A stretch of 14,037 nt of DNA from Caulobacteraceae bacterium (GTDB taxonomy: Bacteria; Pseudomonadota; Alphaproteobacteria; Caulobacterales; Caulobacteraceae): the NCBI GenBank assembly GCA_028291305.1, contig JAQGII010000069.1, forward strand, positions 1 to 14,037. Reading direction: 5' to 3'. Under the pieces are notes generated by a model, which saw nothing but the letters and a program-made list of their open reading frames with translations, had not been told where the DNA came from and did not search any database. This document shows positions 6,162 to 13,071 of the stretch, piece after piece; within the stretch, counting starts at the first letter, position 1; every line of letters begins with the position of its first letter. A program made the translations under genes and the position numbers.

Positions 6162-7174
6162 TAGGCTGGCCCTCCGGCAGACATCGGCTTGCCCTCTTCG
6201 ACGGGCCCGCGGTGGGCCACGGCGGCGCGAGCGGCCTGCCAGCAACGTCCGATCCGGGCCCGGACCGGCTGGCTCATCAGAGGCCAGGCGTGCGGCCTGG
6301 ACAGGGCGGCGGCCAGGGCTTCGCCGATCCGGCCCGCCTTCCAGGCCTGCATCGCCCGCTCGTGGACGCTCCACGAGCGCAGGCCCCGGATGCGCCTGTC
6401 CAACGCCTGCCGCGCGGCCTTGGAAAGGGGAGCGCCGGAGGTCCTGAAGCCTTCATCCGCCGCGATCATCGAGGCGATGACCTCCTGCGACAGCCGGTGC
6501 GAGATCGAACCGGCGTGCTTGCGGTAGAAGTAGAGCGGCTCGGGTTCGATATGGATCTGCTTGCCCAGCCGCAGCAGGCGCAGCAGGAAATGGAAGTCCT
6601 CGGCGATCCTCAGCCCCTCGTCGTAGCGGGCGCCGGCGCGGTCGATCAGCGCCGCGCAGATCAGGGGTTTGAGAAAGCCGAGGTCGGGAGAGGTCGAGTA
6701 GAGGCACCCCGACTGGATGAACCGCGCCAGCCCGACCGTGCGCAGTTCCGCGACGGATGCCGAAGGCAGGAGGGTCCGCTCCGGCTGCAGGCTGCTCGAG
6801 CAGATCACCTGGTTGTCGGCGACGATCTGCGCCCCGTCGTCGCGCGCCCTGGCCAGCAGCCTTTCCAGCCGGTCAGGCGCCATCGCGTCGTCGCAGTCGA
6901 AGACGGCGATCCAACCGCCGCGCGCTTCATCGAGCGCCCGGTTGCGCGCGGCCGCCGGCCCGCGGTTGGCCGGCTGCTGGAAGATCCGGATCCTCGGGTC
7001 GCCGGCCGCCAAGGCGCGGGCCACGGCGACGCTGTCGTCGCTGGACGCGTCGTCGACGACGATCAGCTCCCAGGAGGCCAGCGTCTGCCGCTGCACCGAG
7101 CCGATGGCCTCGGCCAGGTAGGCCGCGCCATTGAAGCTGGCCATGATCACCGAGACGTCGGGCGCCCCGTTCAT
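6161..7174 (-). CDS. GT2-family glycosyltransferase, ExoO-like (first copy)
   Basis: This 337-residue GT-A glycosyltransferase has SVIMASFNGAAYLAEAI at residues 8-24, VVDDASSDDS at 39-48, RGPAAARNRAL at 71-81, the metal-binding DCDD at 93-96 and AED at 191-193. The LGFLKPLI block (165-172), followed by YDEGLRIAEDF and later AGSISHRL, matches the pattern of ExoO, a succinoglycan glucosyltransferase. It therefore likely extends the repeat unit at the cytoplasmic face. The start ATG overlaps the previous stop as ATGA, and its own stop overlaps the next start as TAGTG, so translation of the three transferases should be coupled. The C-terminal 90 residues, rich in Arg and Ala, form an amphipathic helical tail that may contact the membrane. 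No transmembrane segment is evident. The specific sugar is unknown. Confidence 0.92.
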   Translation of the reverse strand: MNGAPDVSVIMASFNGAAYLAEAIGSVQRQTLASWELIVVDDASSDDSVAVARALAAGDPRIRIFQQPANRGPAAARNRALDEARGGWIAVFDCDDAMAPDRLERLLARARDDGAQIVADNQVICSSSLQPERTLLPSASVAELRTVGLARFIQSGCLYSTSPDLGFLKPLICAALIDRAGARYDEGLRIAEDFHFLLRLLRLGKQIHIEPEPLYFYRKHAGSISHRLSQEVIASMIAADEGFRTSGAPLSKAARQALDRRIRGLRSWSVHERAMQAWKAGRIGEALAAALSRPHAWPLMSQPVRARIGRCWQAARAAVAHRGPVEEGKPMSAGGPA

Positions 7175-8370
7175 GACCTGACGACGTCTCCGACGGGGGG
7201 GCGGGCCGGCGTCTTGGGCCGGCCGGCGATCAGCAACTGGCGCCAGAAGCCCAGCGACCAGGCCATGTGCATGATCATCGCCGCCACGCCGGACGCGGCC
7301 GCGGCGGGATCGCGCTTCCTGACGCCGATCACGGCCCCCAACGCGAGCGAGGCGGACGCCCAGATCAGGCCGGGCAGCGCCAGGGCCGGCTCGATCAAGG
7401 CCAGGGGCATGGCGATCACGGCCGGCGCCACCGCCACCGGCAGCAGCTGGCGCAGCTTCGGCCTCACGTGATGGCGCAGAAGGGTGCGCGCGCGGCCCTG
7501 GCCATAGTTCAGGTACTGACGAAACAGGGCCGGAGCGTTGGTCCGCGGGTAATAGGTGACCTGGAGCTCATGCGACAACCAGATCCGGCCCTTGGCCTGG
7601 GCCAGACGGACATCGAACTCGGCGTCCTCGTTGGCGCCGAAGGTTTCGTCATAGCCCCCGGCGCCGAGGAAGTGCTCCATGTCGAACAGGGCGTGATGGC
7701 CGTGATCGACCCAACCGGACCGCCCCGAGCCGCGGTGGGCGGAGCCGCCGGCCCCGAGGACCGAGTTCTGCGCCGCCGCGGCGGCGTTCTGGAAGCCGCC
7801 CCTGCCCTTGGTGCACATCGACACGACGACGGAGGCGGCGCCGACCCGGCGGGCTTCCGCCACCAGGCCCGACACATAATTGGCCGGGTAGTCGCAATGG
7901 GCGTCGACGCGCACCATCCAGCGCCGGTCGCGGCCGAACGTGGCCGCGGCGAGATTGACCCCGGCGCTTTGCAGTCGCCGAGGGTTGTCCAACAGCCGCA
8001 CGCGGGGATCGCTGGCCGCGATGCCGGAGACGATTTCCCGCGACCCGTCCGTGGAGCCGCCATCCGCGACGACCACCAGAGGATCGGACCACCGATCGTC
8101 GGCCAACAGGCGCTGGATCAGGGGGGCGATGTGGGCGGCTTCGTTCAGGCACGGAATGACGGCCAGCGCCCTGACCTCGAGGGAGCCCGGACTTACGTCT
8201 TGGCTCAGGTCGATATGGCGCTTGGCGTCGAATGCCCAACGGCCGGGAGCGTCTTCGTCGAGGAAGCTGCGCGCCTCCTGGGCGCGCCCGAACTCACCGA
8301 TGGGGGATTGGCGATCGTTTGCCGCAGGCAACGCCTCGCCATCCACACCCCAGCGCGGCACATCGACCAT
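7171..8370 (-). CDS. GT2-family glycosyltransferase, ExoA-like, with N-terminal extension
   Basis: This 399-residue membrane-associated glycosyltransferase is strongly ExoA-like. ALAVIPCLNEAAHI lies at residues 68-81, VADGGSTDG at 101-109, RLLDNPRRLQSAGVN at 125-139, VDAHCDYP at 155-162, VDHGHHAL at 221-228, NED at 247-249 and YYPR plus FRQYLNYGQGRAR at 273-295. ExoA adds an early beta-linked glucose in succinoglycan. Hydrophobic segments at about 309-328, 330-349 and 358-378 would anchor the C-terminus. The start at 8370 is supported by GGAGG 6 nt upstream. An alternative GTG at 8532 lacks a ribosome-binding site, and its extra 54 codons have poor codon use. Even so, about 65 residues precede the catalytic domain with no match I recognise (the end includes AFDAKRHIDL). 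It is the first gene of the operon and divergent from the permease. Confidence 0.93.
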   Translation of the reverse strand: MVDVPRWGVDGEALPAANDRQSPIGEFGRAQEARSFLDEDAPGRWAFDAKRHIDLSQDVSPGSLEVRALAVIPCLNEAAHIAPLIQRLLADDRWSDPLVVVADGGSTDGSREIVSGIAASDPRVRLLDNPRRLQSAGVNLAAATFGRDRRWMVRVDAHCDYPANYVSGLVAEARRVGAASVVVSMCTKGRGGFQNAAAAAQNSVLGAGGSAHRGSGRSGWVDHGHHALFDMEHFLGAGGYDETFGANEDAEFDVRLAQAKGRIWLSHELQVTYYPRTNAPALFRQYLNYGQGRARTLLRHHVRPKLRQLLPVAVAPAVIAMPLALIEPALALPGLIWASASLALGAVIGVRKRDPAAAASGVAAMIMHMAWSLGFWRQLLIAGRPKTPARPPVGDVVRS

Positions 8371-8515
8371 AGGTGACCTCCGACTGATCAGCCTTGTCCG
8401 CTGATGGCCCCTATGAACGAACTGCAACCTCGGCAGTTTCATCGTCCATGGAAATTTTTGTTGGCAACTTTTGAGCACAACCTTTGCCGTATCGACGGGA
8501 ATGTACGGGCCCATC

Positions 8516-8560
8516 TGAAATATAAGCTTCACCGTAGACGGCGGTTTGAAATCTAAGCTT
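8516..8560. repeat. Direct repeat TGAAAT-N2-AAGCTT, 31-bp period
   Basis: TGAAATATAAGCTT (8516-8529) and TGAAATCTAAGCTT (8547-8560) match at 13 of 14 positions. They are offset by 31 bp, about three helical turns. The first continues AAGCTTCACC as at 4281; the second continues AAGCTTGGC as the minus-strand copies do. They sit about 150-190 bp upstream of the ExoA-like start and 195-240 bp upstream of the permease start, so either operon could be the target. Confidence 0.6.
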
Positions 8561-8578
8561 GGCCTTATCCGCCCTTCT

Positions 8579-8619
8579 CCGTCGTTTCATTGACGACGAC
8601 CTCGCCCGTCGATTCATTG
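8579..8619. repeat. 14-bp direct repeat, 27-bp period, in the permease upstream region
   Basis: CCGTCGTTTCATTG (8579-8592) and CCGTCGATTCATTG (8606-8619) differ at one position. The second contains GATTC, a GANTC site of the kind methylated by CcrM in Caulobacter relatives. These could be tandem regulator sites for the permease-glc operon; the factor is unknown. Confidence 0.45.
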
Positions 8620-8641
8620 CGCGGCGGTTCCGGCCGCCGCG
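8620..8641. promoter_or_regulatory. 8-bp GC hairpin in the divergent region
   Basis: CGCGGCGG (8620-8627) and CCGCCGCG (8634-8641) pair perfectly around a 6-nt loop, directly after the 14-bp direct repeat. No T-run follows on either strand, so a terminator call is weak. It may be an operator or a leader structure depending on where transcription of the permease starts. Confidence 0.35.
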
Positions 8642-8694
8642 TCGAGACCGTTGGGGATTGCGCCTTGTGGCGGCGGTTTCCTGTGTAATGTTGC

Positions 8695-8730
8695 GCGGTC
8701 ATCAAACCGCAAAGCCGGATCTGAACCGGC
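8695..8730 (+). promoter_or_regulatory. Two adjacent small inverted repeats in the permease leader
   Basis: GCGGT-N6-ACCGC (8695-8710) is followed three bases later by GCCGG-N7-CCGGC (8714-8730). They end 24 nt before the permease start codon. Five-base arms are short and could arise by chance in GC-rich DNA; the position just upstream of the start makes an operator or leader hairpin possible. Confidence 0.3.
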
Positions 8731-8754
8731 GTCTCACGCTAGGATTGGAAACGG

Positions 8755-10356
8755 ATGTTCCATCAACTGCTGACGCCGGTCGGCGACAACCTGCTCCTGT
8801 CGTTCCTCGTCGCCGCCGTGCCGATCGCCGTGGTGCTGGCGCTGCTGGGCGTCGCGCGACGGCCCGCCTGGCAGGCCTCGGCCGCGGGCCTCGTCGTGGC
8901 CCTGGCCATCGCCGTGACGCTGTGGAAGCTGCCGGTGGGGCTGGCCCTGAATAGCGTCGCCGCGGGCGCGGTGTTCGCCGTCTGGCCGATCATGTGGATC
9001 GTGTTCAGCGCCCTGGTCCTCTACAACGTGGCGGTGATCTCCGGCCGGTTCGACGCCTTCCGTCGCTGGGTGGTGGCGCACCTGCCCAACGACCGCCGGG
9101 TGGTGCTGATCGTGATCGGCTTCTGCTTCGGGGCCCTGCTCGAAGGCATCGCCGGGTTCGGCACGCCCGTGGCCATCACCAGCGCCCTGCTGATCGCCCT
9201 CGGCTTCAAGCCGCTGGAGGCCCTGACCTACACCCTGATCTTCGACACCGCCCCGGTGGCCTTCGGCGCCCTGGGCGTTCCGGTCACCACGCTGGGCGCC
9301 GTGACCGGCCTGCACGACAAGGTGCTGGGCGCCATGATCGGCCGCCAGCTGCCCTTTATCGCCCTGATGCTGCCCTTCTATGTGCTGGGCATCTATGGCG
9401 GCCTGCGCTCGCTCAAGGCCCTGTGGCCGGTGCTGCTGGTGGCGGGCGGATCGTTCGCCCTGACCCAGTTCGTCACCTCCAACTTCATCGGCTACGAGCT
9501 GACCGACGTGATGTCCTCGATGGTCTCGCTGGTGGTCACGGTCGCCTTCCTCAAGGTCTGGCGGCCCGCCCACGACCCGGAGTTCGCCTTTGTCGCCGCG
9601 CCCGACCTCGTCGAGCGGCCGCAGTGCCCCGCGTGGCAGGGCTGGCTGCCGTGGATCGTGGTCTCGCTGACCGTGATCCTGTGGACCACCTTCCGCGTCG
9701 CCCAGCTCGGCCAGATGAAGCTGCCCTGGCCGGGGCTGGACAAGGCGGTGTTCATCACCCTCTACAACCAGCCCTACGCCGCGGTCTGGACGTTCCAGCC
9801 CCTGGCCACCGGCACCGCCATCCTGGTGGCGAACCTGATCGTCGCCGCCCTGCTGGGCGTGGGCGTGAAGGGCTGGCTGCAGGCGGTGCGGATGACCTGG
9901 GTGCAGAGCCGACTGGCCATCCTGACGGTGATGCTGATCGTCGGCCTGGCCTATCTGATGAACTATTCGGGGCTGGCCTACACCCTGGGGCTGGGCGTGT
10001 CCTCGGCGGGCCCCGTCTTCCCGCTGCTGTCGGCCTTCCTCGGCTGGCTGGCGGTGTTCCTGTCGGGCAGCGACACCTCCGGCAACGCCCTGTTCGGCAA
10101 CCTGCAGGTGGCGGCCGCGCGCCAGCTCAACCTCAACCCGATCCTGATCGCGGCGACCAATTCGTCCGGCGGGGTGATGGGCAAGATGATCTCGCCGCAG
10201 AACATCTCCACCGGCTGCGCCACCACCGAGCTCAAGGGCCAGGAAGGCGCGGTGTTCGCGCGCACCTTCAAGCACAGCATCATCCTGACCCTGGTGCTCG
10301 GCATGATCGTGCTGCTGCAACAGTATGTGTTCCCGTGGATGATCCCGGCCGGGTAG
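8755..10356 (+). CDS. lldP: L-lactate/glycolate permease (LldP/GlcA family)
   Basis: This 533-residue polytopic inner-membrane symporter imports lactate or glycolate. Length is close to E. coli LldP and GlcA (about 550-560). Family signatures are FGALLEGIAGFGTPVAI at residues 125-141, FDTAPVAFGALG around 163-174, SGNALFGNLQ at 442-451 and SSGGVMGKMISPQNI at 470-484, spread among about 13 hydrophobic segments. AGGA lies about 10 nt before the ATG. It is the first gene of a plus-strand operon with glcD, glcE and glcF; in E. coli the permease GlcA belongs to the glc operon. Glycolate is therefore as likely a substrate as lactate, and the sequence does not settle which. Codon third positions are almost all G or C. 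The symbol lldP names the family; glcA would fit equally well on context. Confidence 0.95.
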   Translation: MFHQLLTPVGDNLLLSFLVAAVPIAVVLALLGVARRPAWQASAAGLVVALAIAVTLWKLPVGLALNSVAAGAVFAVWPIMWIVFSALVLYNVAVISGRFDAFRRWVVAHLPNDRRVVLIVIGFCFGALLEGIAGFGTPVAITSALLIALGFKPLEALTYTLIFDTAPVAFGALGVPVTTLGAVTGLHDKVLGAMIGRQLPFIALMLPFYVLGIYGGLRSLKALWPVLLVAGGSFALTQFVTSNFIGYELTDVMSSMVSLVVTVAFLKVWRPAHDPEFAFVAAPDLVERPQCPAWQGWLPWIVVSLTVILWTTFRVAQLGQMKLPWPGLDKAVFITLYNQPYAAVWTFQPLATGTAILVANLIVAALLGVGVKGWLQAVRMTWVQSRLAILTVMLIVGLAYLMNYSGLAYTLGLGVSSAGPVFPLLSAFLGWLAVFLSGSDTSGNALFGNLQVAAARQLNLNPILIAATNSSGGVMGKMISPQNISTGCATTELKGQEGAVFARTFKHSIILTLVLGMIVLLQQYVFPWMIPAG

Positions 10357-10361
10357 ACTGG

Positions 10362-10383
10362 GCCCGCTCACCCATGAGCGGGC
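10362..10383 (+). terminator. Perfect 9-bp hairpin between permease and glcD
   Basis: GCCCGCTCA (10362-10370) and TGAGCGGGC (10375-10383) pair perfectly around a CCCA loop. It begins 5 nt after the permease stop and abuts the glcD ribosome-binding site (GAGGA, 10384-10388). No T-run follows, so it is more likely a stabiliser, partial terminator or translation modulator of glcD than a full terminator. Confidence 0.5.
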
Positions 10384-10393
10384 GAGGATATCC

Positions 10394-11887
10394 ATGTCGC
10401 TGAAGATGCCGGCCCCGGACGAGGCGGTCCTGGCCCGCCGCCGCGAGATCATCGCCGCCCTGCGCCGGATCGTGCCGGGCGAGGGCGTGATCGAGGACGC
10501 CGACGCGCTGCGCCCCTACGAGTCCGACGGGCTGACCGCCTATCGCCAGCCGCCGATGGTGGTGGCGCTGCCGCAGACTACCGACCAGGTGGCGGCGGTG
10601 CTGCGCTGGTGCCATGCCGCGGGGGTCAAGGTAGTGCCCCGGGGGTCGGGCACATCCCTGTCCGGCGGCGCCCTGCCGCTGGCCGACGCGGTGCTGCTGG
10701 GCATGGCCAGGTTCAACCGCATCCTCGACATCGACTACCAGGACCGCGTCGCCGTGGTGCAGCCGGGAGTCACCAACCTGGCCGTGACCCGCGCGGTGGA
10801 GGCGCGCGGCTTCTATTACGCGCCCGACCCCTCCAGCCAGATCGCCTGTTCCATCGGCGGCAACGTCGCCGAGAATTCCGGCGGGGTCCATTGCCTGAAG
10901 TACGGCCTGACCACCAACAATGTGCTGGGCGTCGAGATGGTCCTGATGGACGGCGAGGTGGTGCGGCTGGGCGGCCGCTCGCTCGATCCGGCCGGCCTCG
11001 ACCTGCTGGGCCTGGTGGTGGGGTCCGAGGGCCTGCTCGGGGTGGTGACCGAGGTGACGGTCCGCATCCTGCCGAAGCCGCAGACGGCCAAGGCCGCCCT
11101 GATCGGCTTTCCCACCGTGGAGAGCGGCGCCCAGTGCGTGGCCGACGTCATCGCCGCAGGCATCATCCCCGCCGGCATGGAGATGATGGACCGCCCCGCG
11201 ATCCATGCGGCGGAAGCCTTCGTCAAGGTCGGCTATCCGCTGGACGTCGAGGCCCTGCTGATCGTGGAGCTCGACGGCCCCGAAGCGGAATGCGGCCACC
11301 TCGTCGCCGAGGTCGAGCGGATCGCCCTGGCCAACGGCGCCGTCTCCTGCCGGGTCTCCCAGTCGGAGGACGAGCGGCTGGCCTTCTGGGCGGGGCGCAA
11401 GGCGGCCTTCCCCGCGGTGGGCCGGCTGTCGCCCGACTACTACTGCATGGACGGCACCATCCCCCGCCGCCGCCTGCCCGAAGTGCTGCACCGCATGAAG
11501 GCGCTGTCCGCGCAGCATGGGCTGGAGGTGGCCAACGTCTTCCACGCCGGCGACGGCAACCTGCACCCCCTGATCCTCTACGACGCCAACCTGCCGGGCC
11601 AGCTGGACCGGGCCGAGGCCTTCGGCAGCGACATCCTGCGGCTGTGCGTGGAGGTCGGCGGCGTGCTGACCGGCGAGCACGGAGTGGGCGTCGAGAAGCG
11701 CGACCTGATGCCGGTGATGTTCTCGCCGTCCGACCTGGCCCACCAGCAGCGGGTCAAGTGCGCCTTCGACCCCGAGCTGCTGCTCAACCCGGGCAAGGTG
11801 TTCCCGGTCCTGCACCGCTGCGCCGAACTGGGCCGCATGCATGTGCACCGGGGCCAGGTCGCCTTCCCCGACCTGCCGCGGTTCTGA
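10394..11887 (+). CDS. glcD: Glycolate oxidase FAD-binding subunit GlcD
   Basis: This 497-residue FAD-linked dehydrogenase is the catalytic subunit that oxidises glycolate to glyoxylate (D-lactate is also oxidised by the family). The FAD-binding PCMH domain has PRGSGTSLSGGALP at residues 82-95, PDPSSQIACSIGGNVAENSGG at 144-164 and GLVVGSEGLLGVVTEVTV at 206-223. The C-terminal oxidase domain carries FHAGDGNLHP at 383-392 with its metal/substrate-contact histidines, GEHGVGVEKR at 427-436, and FDPELLLNPGKVFP near the end. Length is near that of E. coli GlcD (499). GAGGA sits 5 nt upstream of the start, beside a strong hairpin. It works with GlcE and GlcF at the inner membrane, delivering electrons to the respiratory chain. 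D-lactate dehydrogenase activity is the main alternative. Confidence 0.96.
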   Translation: MSLKMPAPDEAVLARRREIIAALRRIVPGEGVIEDADALRPYESDGLTAYRQPPMVVALPQTTDQVAAVLRWCHAAGVKVVPRGSGTSLSGGALPLADAVLLGMARFNRILDIDYQDRVAVVQPGVTNLAVTRAVEARGFYYAPDPSSQIACSIGGNVAENSGGVHCLKYGLTTNNVLGVEMVLMDGEVVRLGGRSLDPAGLDLLGLVVGSEGLLGVVTEVTVRILPKPQTAKAALIGFPTVESGAQCVADVIAAGIIPAGMEMMDRPAIHAAEAFVKVGYPLDVEALLIVELDGPEAECGHLVAEVERIALANGAVSCRVSQSEDERLAFWAGRKAAFPAVGRLSPDYYCMDGTIPRRRLPEVLHRMKALSAQHGLEVANVFHAGDGNLHPLILYDANLPGQLDRAEAFGSDILRLCVEVGGVLTGEHGVGVEKRDLMPVMFSPSDLAHQQRVKCAFDPELLLNPGKVFPVLHRCAELGRMHVHRGQVAFPDLPRF

Positions 11888-11892
11888 CGGCC

Positions 11893-13071
11893 ATGACCGG
11901 CAGCGCCCGCCCCGCCACCTGCGACGACCTGCGCGACGCGATCGCCGACGCCGCGCGCTCGGGCGTCCGGCTGGACATCCGCGGCGGCGGCAGCAAGCGC
12001 GACATCGGCGCGCCCGGCCGCGCCCCCGGGCTCGACATGACCGGCTTTCGCGGCGTCATCGACTACGACCCGCCGGAGCTGGTGCTGACCGCCGGCGCCG
12101 GCACGCCGCTCGCCGAGATCCAGGCCCTGGTCGCGGGCCAGAACCAGATGCTCGCCTTCGATCCCTTCGACCACGGCCCGATCCTCGGCGCGCCTTGCGT
12201 TGTCTCCACCATCGGCGGCGTGATCAGCGCGGCGGTGGCGGGCTCGCGGCGGGTGTCGCGCGGCGGCGTGCGCGACCACTTCCTGGGCTTCAAGGGGGTG
12301 TCGGGGCGCGGCGAGGCCTTCGTCGCCGGGGCCAAGGTGGTCAAGAACGTTACCGGCTACGACCTGCCCAAGGTGTTCGCCGGCAGCTGGGGCCGCCTGG
12401 CCGCGCTGACCGAGGTGACGCTCAAGGTCCTCCCGGCGCCGCGCGAGCAGGCGACGCGCGCCCTCGCGGGCCTGAGCCCGGTCCAGGCCCAGGCAGCGAT
12501 GGCCAGGGCGATGGGCTCGCAGGCGGAGGTCGCGGCGGCGGCCCACATCCCGGCCGCACTCAGGCCGGAAGGGTCGCTCACCGTCCTCAAGATCGAGGGC
12601 TTCGGCCCGTCGGTGGCGGCCCGCTGCCATATGCTGGACCAATTGCTGGCCGATGCCGGTCCGGTGATCGCCCTGCCCGCCGACGACGCCCTGGATATCT
12701 GGAACGGCCTGCACACCCTGCGCCCCCTGGCCGATGCGCCCGTTGTCTGGCGCATCAATGTTCCCCCGAGCCGCGCCTGCGCCCTGGTCGAGGCCCTGGA
12801 GCCGCAGGGCGCGCGCTGGCTGCTGGACTGGGCCGGCGGCCTCGTCTGGCTGGGCTTCCCCGGCGACCCGGCCACGGTGCGCCGCCTCGCCGAGGCGGCC
12901 GGCGGCCATGCCACCCTGGTCCGCGCCCCCGAGGAGATGCGCCGCCGCGTCCCGGCCCTGCAGCCCCAGGCCCCCGCGGTCATGGCGCTGGAGGCCCGCG
13001 TCCGCCGCGCGTTCGATCCGGCGGGGGTGTTCGAGACCGGGCGTTTCCTGGACGGCCCCGATGCAGACTAG
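11893..13071 (+). CDS. glcE: Glycolate oxidase FAD-binding subunit GlcE
   Basis: This 392-residue protein is the second flavin-domain subunit of glycolate oxidase. RGGGSKRDIG at residues 30-39 is the FAD-binding turn. LTAGAGTPLAEIQALV, GAPCVVSTIGGVISAAVAGSRR (99-120) and KNVTGYDLPKVFAGSWGRLAALTEVTLKVLP (151-181) follow the GlcE pattern, and FDPAGVFETGRF ends the oxidase domain. It is somewhat longer than E. coli GlcE (350). The start is the ATG 5 nt after the glcD stop; the frame is open far upstream but only as a shadow of glcD. No strong ribosome-binding site is seen, so translation is probably coupled to glcD. Its 3' end overlaps glcF by 11 nt. Confidence 0.95.
   Translation: MTGSARPATCDDLRDAIADAARSGVRLDIRGGGSKRDIGAPGRAPGLDMTGFRGVIDYDPPELVLTAGAGTPLAEIQALVAGQNQMLAFDPFDHGPILGAPCVVSTIGGVISAAVAGSRRVSRGGVRDHFLGFKGVSGRGEAFVAGAKVVKNVTGYDLPKVFAGSWGRLAALTEVTLKVLPAPREQATRALAGLSPVQAQAAMARAMGSQAEVAAAAHIPAALRPEGSLTVLKIEGFGPSVAARCHMLDQLLADAGPVIALPADDALDIWNGLHTLRPLADAPVVWRINVPPSRACALVEALEPQGARWLLDWAGGLVWLGFPGDPATVRRLAEAAGGHATLVRAPEEMRRRVPALQPQAPAVMALEARVRRAFDPAGVFETGRFLDGPDAD

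Larger units (their letters stand above)
8371..8754. promoter_or_regulatory. 384-bp divergent regulatory region between exopolysaccharide and glycolate/lactate operons
   Basis: No convincing gene lies here. The region must carry promoters for both the ExoA-like gene (leftward) and the permease (rightward). It contains an A/T-rich stretch around 8450-8475, two TGAAAT-N2-AAGCTT repeats (8516-8560), a 14-bp direct repeat (8579-8619), a GC hairpin (8620-8641) and two small dyads (8695-8730). TGTAAT at 8684-8689 is a possible -10 hexamer for the permease, but no good -35 stands at the proper distance. Confidence 0.55.

Noticed and set aside
8460..8476. Possible sigma-54 promoter (TTGGCA with GG-N10-GC spacing)
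   Set aside because: The -24 half fits, but the -12 half reads GAGC instead of TTGC, and no activator gene is in view.
8371..8532. Upstream start (GTG at 8532) for the ExoA-like gene
   Set aside because: There is no ribosome-binding site before it, many A/T-ending codons occur in the extra part, and GGAGG stands at the right distance before the ATG at 8370.
8411..8617. Small minus-strand frame (68 or 59 codons) in the divergent gap
   Set aside because: By my count only about 40 percent of third positions are G or C, far below the neighbouring genes, and there is no recognisable domain. It also contains the repeated AAGCTT elements, as expected of regulatory DNA.
8734..10452. 572-codon minus-strand frame opposite the permease, and similar ones at 10280-11848 and 11578-13170
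   Set aside because: The translations are rich in His, Gln, Gly and Asp without domain pattern, and each lies fully antisense to a well-supported permease or glc gene.
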